From Prochilodus magdalenae (lineage: Eukaryota; Chordata; Actinopteri; Characiformes; Prochilodontidae), in assembly GCA_024036415.1 (NCBI GenBank), contig JAMWET010003109.1, forward strand, positions 118,501 through 182,500: a stretch of 64,000 nt of DNA. The letters run 5' to 3'. Shown piece after piece: positions 1 through 16,904 of this stretch; positions within the stretch are counted from its first letter, which is position 1, and each line of letters opens with the position of its first letter. The notes beneath the pieces were generated by a model. That model was given only the letters and a program-made list of their open reading frames with translations, was not told the origin of the DNA and made no database searches. Both the position numbers and the translations under genes were made by a program.

Positions 1-1758
1 TTATAGTTAGATACGCTGATGCTAATGACCTGGAATTTGCTAGTAACCTATACTAGCTACTTGCTTTAAATCTCGACATCAGCACAAAGTAAACTGAAGT
101 TGTTTGTCACCATGGAACTTTCAGTTTAAGATGATCTGCCTCAACCAACAAACACTGACACAATCACACAGCATGGCTGCTATTTACAGGCTGCTGTTTG
201 AGTGGTGATGCTTGAGTTTCTTTGGTGTCAAAATGCTGAGTGAATCTTCTTTTATTTTGTCCAAGGTCTGAGAAACTGTTTGAGGTGAAAAGTGTCCAGG
301 ATCTTGTTAAAGATGTGGCAGTTGAAGTTGGCTTCCTATTTCTCAGCTTGTTCAGCTACTGTTCCATTTACCTTACATGGTGCCACAGTTCCATTCTGGT
401 GCTGTAAAAGCTGTAAACTGGAATGGATCATTCGATTAGGAAGCCAACTTTAGCCTCGTTTAAAGATGAACATCAGTCATGGATGTTGACAGTTTGGGTA
501 ATCAAAAAATGAAAAATTGGCAACATTCCTTTCATAGCCTGGAGCGATTCTCGGCACTACGTTTTTGCTGTTGCTTTGTTGTTGACTCTATTCATATTTA
601 CACCCTCGAAGTAGACAAGACAGTTATGTAACCCCCTCTTTTGCACATCCGGGATTTGTATTTGAAGGACGAACAACAGTGTTTGAGGTTCACAGTCTGT
701 TAGTTCTATGTACTCTCCTTATTCAATTCTGCCATGGTACATTCAGTTTTTATTCTATGGCACCTTCAGTATACCTAGCATCTGAGTAGAGATCATGAGT
801 CAAATGGAACAAGACTATGAAATGATGAATAAAACTTAATTTAGCAAAGAATTAATAATGTATTACAGTTTATCTTGACAAGACAGAGATTAGTTTGGAA
901 ATTGTACCTGGGTATTATTTCAGATGTTTTTAAATACTGAATTAATACTGGAATCACATGTTTTCAATACATTTTGTGGCAACCATATAAGAGAGAATTA
1001 ATATTTATTAATAATAGTTCTCTGTTCTTCTCTCCTTGGCTCTCCACATAAATAACTTTACATGGAAGAATAGCTTGAGAATAACTGACCCTGGCATGAT
1101 CAAGGCTGTCACCTACAATGTGAGGACAAACTGTTGTAGTTCATTGGGCTAATTTATGAGAGTATAGTTTAGTTAAGCCGTGCACGGCAGACAGTAATAC
1201 ATGGAGTTTTAATACTGGCTAAATCTCATCCCGTTTGCTGCAGTGGCACCACACTGAAACAAACACTGTAGTTCAGTTTCTCTTGCAAAAGTCAGAGACA
1301 TGAACAGTATATTGGATGATATGTGTAGTCAGAGTTTGGCAGCATGCACTTCACATGTAACTCTTCTCATTTGACATTAACTTGCTTTTCTGAAATACCA
1401 CCAGACCCCGAAATCCTGCAGTATAGATGTACTATGTGCTGTTTTGGTCTGACCTATGTTCTTCTTCATTAAATAATACAAATAATTATTATATAATTAT
1501 TTTATAGAATTTTATTTACTTTTCTGTAGTCAGTAGCAAGTAAGTTATTTTGGTAAGAGTGTCAGCCCTAATGTAGGTTTAAAACAATCAACCTACTGGT
1601 CTTTGTTCAGTAGAGACTCATTGGACACACTTGTTTGTCAATGGTTTTAGAAATACTGTATAAACTGTCGGTATATTTATTAACTTATTTGAATACTATT
1701 TGAATCAATAACTGAATTAATGTTGTCACTGTGTCATTGTCCACATTGATTCACTAAG
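1..1758. other. Presumed rpp30 intron, no recognised exon
   Basis: AT-rich, with no exon matching the missing part of RPP30. A pair of inverted 14-mers (aagttggcttccta near 326, taggaagccaactt near 437) encloses about 100 bp and looks like part of a dispersed mobile element. The rest shows nothing I recognise. Confidence 0.4.
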
Positions 1759-1875
1759 GCTATTGAAAGGGGAGTGGTCTTTGAAATTACCTACACATCA
1801 GCCATCCGAGATTCCACCTTGAAGAAATACACCATTGCAAACGCCATCAATCTGATGTCTGTATGTAAGGGAAAG
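1759..1875 (+). CDS. rpp30: rpp30 coding exon a (first in window)
   Basis: 39 codons, phase 0 at both ends. It starts AIERGVVFEI and ends SVCKGK, with acceptor ...ctaag before and donor gtaggt after. It corresponds to the human segment around the conserved DRG-FEL and INLM/LNLM motifs. Confidence 0.9.
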
Positions 1876-2887
1876 GTAGGTTGTGCTGCGCTCTTTGCTG
1901 ACATGGGTATAAAATAAAGCCTGATATGTTGAAATAACTTTGTCTTTTCAATTTTATAGAACGTCATTATGGCCAGTGGAGCACAGGCAGTAAGAGCACT
2001 AATTTCTTTCCCTCTCTTTCTTCTGTTTTATACATGCTGTGAGTAATGGACGTAGTGTGTAGTAATTTTATTGCTTTTTTAATTCTCTGAAGCTGATTTT
2101 CCTCTGCTTTCTTATTTAGCCCCTTGAATTGCGTGGCCCATACGACATTGCCAATCTGTATCCTTTATTGTTTGGGCTTGTCAAGGAGTTGTGTAGCATT
2201 TGAAGGCTTGAATGAATTTGAGTGGTCCTTAATGCAGAGTCTTAGCGGGCTAGTGTTTGGCCTCTCAGAGGGAGACGCCAAAGCTGCTGTTTCAACTAAC
2301 TGCCGATCTGTCGTACTGCATGGAGGTAAATGACTTACGAAATGTTTTTCTTCCATGGGGTAAAAATAACTGAATTACCTTCAGTATCATGTTGTGAAGG
2401 TTCTGTTCATACTTATGTGCTAGAATGGTTCTATGCCCATTTAAAAAAAAGAAAGTGCCTTGTCCATTTTGGTGACAGTTTTTTAGGTGTTCCACAGGGG
2501 TCCACTTTTGGTCCGTTCCTCATGAATTTTACACAAAATGTAAAGGGCAAAAAAATAAAAATAAAACCTGAATCCTTTTTCTCATAGCAGTGTTATTATT
2601 CATTGTGAGATTATGGATTCTGTTTGTTTCATCCTAAATTTTAAGATGACACATTGTTGTGTATGAGCATAATACTATACTAAACATATAATACTAATTC
2701 TACTATGTATTGCTTTAATATTGTAGAAACCCGGGCAACAGCATTGGGTATCATCCACACAATGAAGAAACCCCTCCCGCCCAGTGAGCAGCCAAAAGAA
2801 GAAACCATTAAGAGACCCCAGTCACCCAGCGAGCAACCAGAAGAAGAAACTCCAGCTGCCAAAAAGGCCAAAGTTGAAATGGTGTAG
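1759..2887 (+). CDS. rpp30: rpp30, C-terminal part (5 exons): RNase P/MRP protein subunit p30
   Basis: This is the 3' part of the gene for the p30 subunit of nuclear RNase P and RNase MRP, which process the 5' ends of tRNA precursors and pre-rRNA in the nucleus/nucleolus. Coding exons are 1759-1875, 1960-1989, 2120-2157, 2246-2325 and 2727-2887 (426 nt, 141 residues plus TAG); all junctions are GT/AG and phases agree. The product carries the family's conserved C-terminal run: IERGVVFEITYTSAIRDST, then GPYDIANLGLVFGLSE, then DAKAAVSTNCRSVVLHGETR. It ends in a charged, proline-rich tail with the nuclear-localisation-like KKAKVE. The tail holds a duplicated SEQP(K/E)EET unit not present in the human protein as I remember it. 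The N-terminal half (TIM-barrel-like fold) must lie left of the window; I saw no further rpp30 exon in 1-1758. It is convergent with ankrd1. Identification is firm. Confidence 0.95.
1960..1989 (+). CDS. rpp30: rpp30 coding exon b (30-nt microexon)
   Basis: A ten-codon exon, NVIMASGAQA, between acceptor ttatag and donor gtaaga. It is supported by continuity of the homologous reading (KGK-NVI-ASGA-PLE) and by unbroken phase. Confidence 0.88.
2120..2157 (+). CDS. rpp30: rpp30 coding exon c
   Basis: 38 nt encoding PLELRGPYDIAN plus the first two bases of a Leu codon, between acceptor atttag and donor gtatcc. RGPYD-ANL is a hallmark of the family. The 88-nt intron that follows is very short. Confidence 0.9.
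2246..2325 (+). CDS. rpp30: rpp30 coding exon d
   Basis: 80 nt completing the Leu codon and encoding GLVFGLSEGDAKAAVSTNCR then SVVLHG. Acceptor is cttag, donor gtaaat, and the exon ends one base into the Glu codon of the next exon. This is the best-conserved part of the C-terminal domain. Confidence 0.93.
2727..2887 (+). CDS. rpp30: rpp30 terminal coding exon
   Basis: 161 nt from acceptor ttgtag to TAG. It encodes ETRATALGIIHTMKKP and then a low-complexity acidic/proline tail with two SEQP units, ending AAKKAKVEMV. The tail is probably disordered. Confidence 0.93.
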
Positions 2888-3154
2888 TTCAGACACCAAG
2901 CAGAAGCAGGGGCTCCACCCATAGTCACCTCTTTGTATTTCTTTTTTTGTGCATATCTTGAAGCTTCTCCACCTGATTTTCTGTATTGTTTCAGTAGATT
3001 GTTAATGAAATATATAAAATATATCAGCCAAGGCAAAAGAGAAAAGTGAAAATAATGTTTATTCAGGAAAAATACAAGTGTCAAACAGCATTCAGAGAAC
3101 CAAATAAAAACAAGAAACAATACGACAATTAAGTGCGTTCAGCATGTCAATAAA
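2888..3154 (+). other. rpp30: rpp30 3' UTR and candidate polyadenylation signals
   Basis: After the TAG there are two AATAAA hexamers on the plus strand at 3103-3108 and 3149-3154. On the minus strand AATAAA (TTTATT on plus) is at 3058-3063 and would serve ankrd1. If these are used, the two convergent transcripts overlap by several tens of bases. Confidence 0.5.
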
Positions 3155-3511
3155 TACAAATTAGCATTGAAAACTAAGTCATTGTCATTATCAAATATAG
3201 CACACAACTAATCTCTGGTATCTCAAGAAATGTACTTGTCAACATTCAGTCAGGCATGCAAAAAAAATAACTTCAAACCATCGGTGCTGTAACCTTCTCA
3301 GTCTGCCATTAATCATGAGTCACTTCACTTTGCCTTGCTTTCCATAGCCTTCAGAAACGCTTCATACTTTCTCACTTTCATATTAAAAACAAGGTACTGC
3401 ACAGTTTAGCGTTTGTTTAGCATCACGATACATGTCTGCTACCCATCCAGGAGTTTCACTCAGCATTGCACGGGTGTTGCTGTGCGCAGTCGTATTCATT
3501 CTATCTTCCGT

Positions 3512-9622
<6,111 letters not shown>

Positions 9623-9710
9623 GTGTCCAGTGTAGAGTGAATGGAGGGTCAGTAAACTGCGTTATGGTCGCTTGTCTCCCAAACTGTATGGCACCCATGC
9701 CCAACGTCTC

Positions 9711-9717
9711 TTATATA
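9711..9717 (-). promoter_or_regulatory. ankrd1: ankrd1 TATA box
   Basis: Minus-strand TATATAAG lies about 90 bp upstream of the ankrd1 ATG, at the spacing expected for a transcription start near 9680-9690 with a short 5' UTR. ankrd1 in mammals also has a TATA promoter. Confidence 0.7.
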
Positions 9718-9826
9718 TGTTTTGGGATGACATCAGGCTCGATTTGACCTTCCCTGTCTAAGCAAGTCATGCTGTCAGCACTGACGTGGACGCACGATAA
9801 GGTGTCAGTCATGTTCTGAAGGGTAC

Positions 9827-9894
9827 GGAATGTAAATAATAAAAAAAACTCAGAAGGTGCCTCAAGCTGCCATCACCACTCAGCAGCAGGAATG
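9827..9894 (-). promoter_or_regulatory. ankrd1: Two M-CAT (TEAD) sites upstream of ankrd1
   Basis: On the minus strand CATTCC occurs at 9832-9827 and the full M-CAT CATTCCT at 9894-9888, about 110 and 175 bp upstream of the TATA box. ANKRD1 is a textbook YAP/TEAD target whose mammalian promoter depends on such sites. A TGACATCA CRE/AP-1-like octamer (9728-9735) and a TGACGTGG (9782-9789) sit between them and the TATA box. Binding is inferred only from sequence. Confidence 0.5.
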
Positions 9895-10079
9895 CAGGTG
9901 AAAGACAAGCGGGGCTGACTAACTTTGTGGTCCAATATCAAAGGAATTTCAGGAAGCAATGACCGTCTTTCTACTCACGCTTCCAGGCACCAGCTGACTT
10001 GGGGCCAAAGTCGTTCTTGTCTGTGTAAAATCTAAACCTGTGTTTTTGTGCACCATTTGAAACTGTTAGCTTCTCTTTA

Positions 10080-10735
10080 TATGGTATAAAATGTCATAGG
10101 CCATTAGAAAAGAAACCAGTAGAAACCAATAGTGTGAACAGAATCTTCCAATAGAAAAGAGTGATATAATCCAATTAAAAAGAATCTAACAATAGGAGAG
10201 GTCATTATGGAACATTTGATAGATCTTAGTAGACGAGAATGGACCAATAGAAAAGGTCACCAATTGAATAGAATAGAGCAATAAAATATATGAAATAAAC
10301 AGGAAAGAGTGGTTAATAAAACCAATTAATATTAACCAGTAAGAAAGCATATTCTAATAGAAAAGATTCATAGAGGTCAGTGAAAAGAATGGACCAATAG
10401 AAAATCCATTAAGGAACAGCTGACAGACCAATGGACCAAGGTCAGTGCAGATAAATACAACACAGCAAGTTTTGAGTAGAAAAAAAAGACCAATAAAAAA
10501 ATAACAGACTGATAGAAATGGTCAATGCAGACACATAGAAAACAAACAGATCAACAGGAAAACGAATGGAAGAAAATACAACTTATAATAGACACTGTTA
10601 AGGTGAATGAAGAGAAGGGACCAATAGAAAAACCCAAAATTGGAGCCACTGAAAAGGCAAAAGAAGGCATCCATAGAAATGGTAGTAGAAACCAATACAA
10701 ACTACAGAACCAATAGAAATAGTCTGAAATCATTT
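10080..10735. repeat. Degenerate CCAATAGAAAA minisatellite
   Basis: About 650 bp in which the word accaatagaaa(a) and its variants recur every 20-50 bp, e.g. near 10123, 10149, 10228, 10393, 10619 and 10708. Unit spacing is irregular, so it is an old decayed tandem array. The open frame inside it (lysine-rich) follows from the A-rich composition and is not a gene. It lies 0.4-1.1 kb upstream of ankrd1. Confidence 0.7.
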
Positions 10736-10739
10736 GTTG

Positions 10740-12835
10740 TTTAATTAGTGTACATTAAAATAAGCCTCCTTTTTCCTGTAATGTTTTGGAGATGTGAGGT
10801 TTGGTTACCACAGCAACAACACAGTATATAGGCAGTATATGTCTAACTCAGAGCAAACTGACACCACTTAAACAGGCATTGTTCATCTGCTGGTCTTGCA
10901 ACCACCTTGCGACTCTCTCAACATCTTAACTGTCTAATTTCACATGCTTGTTGTCATCTTCTTAGGTTTCTCGCCTCACGTTGCCACCACTGGCACCAGT
11001 AAAAGAAGACTATTTTGGATTATGTCAGCAGTGAATCATGTGGGACTAATGGGTCACAAGGGGGCTCTGCGTGTACGATGGCTGCCAGTTTTACAAGCGT
11101 GCCCTACACTGGAGCCTGTAAATCATAAAACGGTGGGGGCTCCAGTCGTTAAAGTCAGTAAATGAGAAGACAAACAGCTTTAACTAACGCTGAGGCTTCA
11201 CAAAAATCATGTGTGAGGCATCTGTTGACTGAATGACATCTTCATCTTTGGCAGTGTGGGTGGTAGACTGGAGCGTTCTTTAGAGCGCAGGACATCTCAG
11301 CGACAGTGAGAAAATACTGAGATGTAACCATTACACCTGATATTTGTTTCCAGCAACGCCACTGAAAAGAACACTTTGTCGCCCTGGCAATGTTTTGGAA
11401 ATGTGACACTGTGAGGCAGTAAGTGCGGAACCACCGCAGCCACACATACACTGAGCCCGAGAGAGCAGTAGTCTGCTGTCCCTGAATGGATTCCTGTTCC
11501 ATTTGCTGTCATGAACAGAAACCCCAGGTGCCACATCACACAACATCCGCCTTTTCATTTAGCCCTTAGGACGCAACACAGCACGAGCGCGCTCTCCCTC
11601 TGGAGCCCTTCTGTATAAACAGTAATGCTGATAAACAGTAATACTGATCACGCTCTGCAGAGCCCCCTATATACCAGCACAACAAGCGAGACATTCAGTT
11701 ATCATTCATTATCTGCATCTATATGTCTGGCAGCTTTGAAGAATCAGAAGGGTTTTCTGTTTGTCTGAAATGCGACGAGATCTTATTGTAACCACTGCTT
11801 TTGTTCTTGGGATGGATTGCACCTGAGGGCAACACGTTTCTCGAAGGCTTCTCAATGCTAGGCCGGACTCACCATAGTGCTAGAACTGTGTGCAACTGAT
11901 AAAAAGCAGCTGAGATGATGGAAGACAGCTAATGCATGAATATTATACTACTGAAAAAGATATTAAAGAAGAATTCCACCATTTGTTTCTGCATAATGAA
12001 ATGGCTATGATGTAAACAAAGACATTCAGAGTGATTAGATTTCCCTGTGTGGAATTTGAGGAATGTACTGAGTCAGAATTGTGCTCCTTTAAAGGAAGGT
12101 ATTACATTAAGTGGTTATGAATGCACTGCAGTTCTTCAAGGTCTTTGCTATTTTATGTTGAGAAACTTTGTTCTTTAATCACTGGCAGTTGTCTTTCAGT
12201 GCTGACCCCTATCGATCTCTACTTCTGAAAGACTCCAAGAATGTTACTGACGATTAGCTGGAAGATGTTTTTTTTTAACACTAAACAACTTTACCAGACA
12301 ACATTTTGCCCCTCCCCATTTTTTTGTAACATGTTGCTGGCATCAAATTCTAAATGCAAATATAATATAAACTTCTCATAAATGTTTCAACATTTGATAT
12401 GTTTTATATTTGATATGTAGTTTATTCATTAATAATTTATATATTAATTAAATATATGGTTTGATGATTTACATACCATTACATGTCACTTTTATTTACA
12501 TGGAACATGATTGTATAATCAGTACTCTATATAGATGTTCAGAAGACTTGGGTAGGATCAAAGAATTACAAATAATACACAGAATGGCTATATTTGTCTA
12601 AAAATGGCTAAAAAAGTCAAAAATATAATCTTTTACTGAAGGTTTTGGGTTGTTTTATATATATAGAAAAATAACAGTCACAGTTTGAAGCCATCGCTGC
12701 TGCTGAGGAAACAATATTGACTCTTTTAGGAAAATTGAATTTGAATATTGAAATCTTTCTGTAACAGGTTGTCTGCTAGCTTATCCACAAGACTTCTACA
12801 GTTAAAGAGGATATATCTATCCCACACTAACACAT
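10740..12835. other. Intergenic, no gene recognised
   Basis: Unique-looking sequence upstream of ankrd1. There are scattered E-boxes (e.g. cagctg near 11909) and A/T-rich MEF2-like words (ctatatatacc near 11667), too degenerate to call. No exon or repeat with defined ends was found. Confidence 0.3.
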
Positions 12836-12837
12836 TA

Positions 12838-13250
12838 TCTGTTTGAGTAACGAAGCAGAAGATGATGAGGCCGGATGCAAGCACAAGACCCAGGTTTTAT
12901 TGAAATCCATAACAAAAAAATAATCCAGAAAGATAACAAAGAATAAACACTAAATATTAAAGCACTTAACAGAAAAAACAAAAGACTAACCAGCATGAAC
13001 GGAAACCCCAAGACAGAGCCTGGGAAACCCAGACAACAAGTCAAGGTATAAATACACAGAGTACAAACAACAAACACCTGTGGCTAACGAGAGGGCGTGG
13101 CTACAGGCTGGAGACAGGTAAGAGAGATAAGCAACAAGGAAAGACAGAAACGATGACAGGCACAGTGCACATGGATAGACAGCACAAGGAAACGTAAACA
13201 AGAGAGGGAAACTGATCCAGACACAGACAGGGGAAGACACGATATTTAAA
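12838..13250. repeat. Dispersed repeat, family E copy 1
   Basis: Begins aagatgatgaggccggatgc, then an AC/AG-rich stretch (aaacaccaacaag-type words). It resembles 46285-46670, which begins aagacgatgaggcaggatgc. The two share layout and many words, so they are copies of one dispersed family; its class is not clear. Confidence 0.5.
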
Positions 13251-13269
13251 TGAGTTTAATAGTTGGTTT

Positions 13270-13830
13270 GTTAAGACCATTAAAAGTTTCATGTTTTGCC
13301 ATTTTGGGCTTGGCCTATTTTTTGCACAGAAGTATAGATATTGTGACCCCTGGTTCCTGTCACCACCACTATAAGGAAATCAGTCAGTGATAATAAACAT
13401 GGAAAATAGAGAAATTATAAACAAAATGATCTGAATTATTAAATAAATTCTCTTATAAATAAGTATAGAAGATATTTCATCTCGTGGTATTAATTAGACC
13501 ATTGTGATGGTAACAGGATCCTGGATGTTGTAGTGTCTACAACACAAATATAGCCACAGTAACCGAAGCTTCATGTGTCTCCTGAGTTTTATGGATAGTC
13601 TTGGCGATGCTAAATTAGTCATAAATCTGAAACAATAATCAGTTTTAATTTCACATCTCTTTTAACATATTCCATCTCTCTCTGCGTGTCGCTCTTGACT
13701 AAAAGCTTCTAGTAACACAATGGCTCAGATGTCAGGCAGTGTATTCATAACCACTTCATGTACTAACTTTCTGTGAGGGAGCTTTCAGAGCCTGGTTCCT
13801 ATCGCCACTGCTGTGATCAGTTCTGATTTC
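13270..13830. repeat. Dispersed repeat, family D
   Basis: Contains ggttcctgtcaccaccacta, gtctacaacacaaatatagc and a second ggttcctatcgccactgctg. The same words recur near 9045-9320 and 62960-63500, marking a non-coding dispersed family of a few hundred bp. Confidence 0.4.
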
Positions 13831-13983
13831 TGTATTACTGAGCAATTCAAATCATATCTCTCAGAATGATTTTTTTTCATCTCAACATTTGATTATGCTA
13901 ACTGTGAAATTCCCCTTTACTGGGTGGATCTTTCATGTTTCAGTAACAAAATGACTCCATGCAGTGTTAGGTAGCCACCATAT

Positions 13984-14404
13984 ACCATCATCATCAAAAA
14001 CATAGCTGCACCCATAAGGAAGCTTTGGATTGCATTGCTATTGGGAAGGAACTTTGGTAGGCCGAACACAAAAGAAGAACTAGTCACATGGCTTGACACC
14101 ATTACCTTGGTGATGTTGATGTGGTGTTAAGTGCAGTCGTCGTAACAGTCTGTGTGCATGCAGTCCTGCAGACATCTGCCGATGGTGTTGGCACTAACAG
14201 GACGACTCATGGAGGGCATCACTGCTCGCTGAATGCCAACAATCGTGGCTGTTGGGTCAGTCAGGTAACGTGCGCAGCTGAGCGTGTCATTTAAATCATT
14301 TGCATGTCTTGTGAAGTCAAACCTACCCACCAAGTTTAATTCCTGCCAGTTCCTTCCTTCTGGGTGCAGCTATTTGTGCAGCTACTTTTTTGGCAGTGAG
14401 TGTA
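13984..14404 (-). mobile_element. Internally deleted Tc1/mariner-like element
   Basis: The right part, read on the minus strand, gives tagctgcacccagaaggaa and then aattaaacttggtgggtagg, matching the left end of the element at 41396-42436. The left border has the complementary TIR (catagctgcacccataagga). A minus-strand remnant (14333-14127) reads IVGIQRAVMPSMSRPVSANT then IGRCLQD, part of the transposase helix-turn-helix region. Most of the catalytic domain is missing. Confidence 0.7.
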
Positions 14405-15860
14405 TAATTATTATTATGGTAATTACTTTCAGGATGTGCTTATGTCCATGTTTTGTCTTTTTTACCTAAACATTCCCTGTTTTCATTATGCACATTATGC
14501 AAATAAGGATGTTGGCTAGGTATTTGCATTGCCACAAGGACCTCTATCCAGTCCCAATTTATTATTATGTATTAATATAATTATTAGTTTAAATTTCGGA
14601 TAAGTGAGTTTTGATGGCATCAACTTTAGAGCAAGATAAACAATTTAAACTTAATGACCACAGCTGCATTTGAAATGAATGCTTCCCCTCTAATTTCTAT
14701 GTACAGGCTCTTGAGGCCCTTTAACCCAGAATCCAACACTACAAACATGTGGTATATGATGTCAGAAAGCAATGCACAGCAAGATGCCATATCCTGATGC
14801 AGTCAGACTATAAAGCTAGAGCTGTAAAAGACACTAAAAGAATGTTAGGCATTTTCATGGAGCTGCTGACCTACAGCACATGCTACTGGAGAAGTGAGAA
14901 TGTTTACATTTTAAAACCATACAGCTAAAAATGACAAAGCAGCTCTTCGGCTACCACGGAGGAGTTCAGTACTGACCAGCAGGGAATCTAAATCTATATG
15001 ATCTTTCTAATTAGGGTAATTACAAGGGCTGATGTGTCCTGGGCCATCCACACAAAACAGTTGCAGAGTCTGAGAAACTTGGTGAGCTAAAGCTAACCAG
15101 CTTAACCAAGATCTAGCATGCTAGACCACCTGTCTGTTTATTTGTGTATCCATGTAGGTTCATAGTTTGTTTCAGTGTTCCATAATTTATGCGTTGCTTC
15201 ATTTTTCTGGTTCTTTGTTTGTTTTTTTTCCCGGTCAGTTAGCATCATGTAAAAGCTGAATGATGTTTTTAGTTCTGAATGAGTGGCAGATCAGGCTAGG
15301 CGTGCTGGGCAAAGAGCTGTCAATCAAGCTGCTTATTAGCCACACCCACAGATCTCTCAGCTAGATCTAATCAGCAGTTTTTAGCGGTGTTAATCATATT
15401 GTATATATTTAGCTTTGAATATGTGTAAATATGTAAATCAGTCATGACATCACAGAAACAAGAAAATCAGACCGTACTGTAACATACTACAAACTCCTTT
15501 ATTCCAAGGAAAGCTAGAAAATGTAGGTTTTCTCTGATATGGGCCCTTTAAATCAAAACTATTTAGTCTAAGCAATCTTCAGTGCTTGTGGTGATGGAAG
15601 ACAGATGTACTCAGAAGTTCTACTGCAGTTCCTTATGTTCATCTCAAAGAGACAAAGAGGGGAGTTGGTTTGGCCCAGTTTTCACCCTCTGCTATATATC
15701 CCAGACACACAATCCATCAGGATAACCCGACCAGCAGCAAATGAAAGCGGAACATCTTTTAGAAGAAAATAAAATATTCCCTGGCATTAGTGCATGCTGG
15801 ACTAGTGGACCAATCAGCCTGCACGTTTGGCTGCATTATGAAGAAACATATAAAGTCAGT
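14405..15860. other. Intergenic, nothing recognised
   Basis: AT-rich sequence without coherent reading frames, splice-framed conserved exons or defined repeats. Confidence 0.3.
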
Positions 15861-15861
15861 T

Positions 15862-16250
15862 AGTCACCAGAGACTGAAATGTGGAGTGTAATACCTCCAG
15901 AAGCATGAACAACAGCTGTGATGCGATTTAGCATGGACTGAACACGTTTCTGGATGTAGGCCACATCCATGTTCAGTCACTCTTACATCAAAGGATTGAA
16001 AAACTTGGGCCAGCCTTCACACTATGGTCTTTGGCACGCCCACATGTAATTACTCCGTTTAGTCAATCATTAACATCTGCTTTAGAGCCATTTACCACAC
16101 ATAGAACGAGACATTCCCTGCACTGTACCACCTCTTCACCATCTATGAATCCTGTCACTCACACCCTGCAGGTATTTATAGACTCATCATCCTCGTGTAT
16201 CCGCATCTGCAGGAGCCTAAAGTTACTTCCACCTTAAAGACGCACAGTGA
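15862..16250 (-). mobile_element. Tc1/mariner-like fragment, transposase C-terminus
   Basis: On the minus strand, about 15985-15890 reads MDVAYIQKRVQSMLNRITAV then VHASGGITL, the typical end of a Tc1 transposase. The flanking segment (tatttatagactcatcatcctc near 16172) matches the copy at 50437-50925 and fragments at 26631 and 36594. Interrupted and non-functional. Confidence 0.7.
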
Positions 16251-16671
16251 CTATTGTTTGGCTAGCTTATAAATAATCAGAAAAATAATAATAAACACAA
16301 AAATTTTGTTATTTTTATCTTGAGATTTTACAGTTAAGAAGTACAAACAACTTGTGATAAAAACAACAATGTAATTCAACATAAACAGATATATAGTACC
16401 AGACTGACCTGCACCAAACACTAAACCATATAATAAAGCATAGCAGCATTAAATGAATAGATTTTTAGTAATTGTTTATTTTTACATTGTCCTGAATTTA
16501 CATAGTGTAAAGAGAGAATCCTGACTGTTGAGACAAACAGGCCCCAATATGGGGAATATGTACATGTTCAAAGCCATTCTTATATGTTGTATAAACCAAG
16601 AAAAACACATTGTTTATTATTAAAAACATCATCATCATTTTACTGACATTTTTCTTACTACATTTAAATGA

Positions 16672-16901
<230 letters not shown>

Positions 16902-16904
16902 AAG

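Noticed and set aside
241..330. Possible rpp30 exon (RSEKLFEVKSVQDL in one frame)
   Set aside because: Begins like the family's PKTEKLF motif, but the following residues do not match and the reading runs into the inverted-repeat segment; judged chance.
2680..3120. 146-codon minus-strand open frame
   Set aside because: Antisense to the rpp30 terminal exon and 3' UTR; no motif, and explained by the sense coding.
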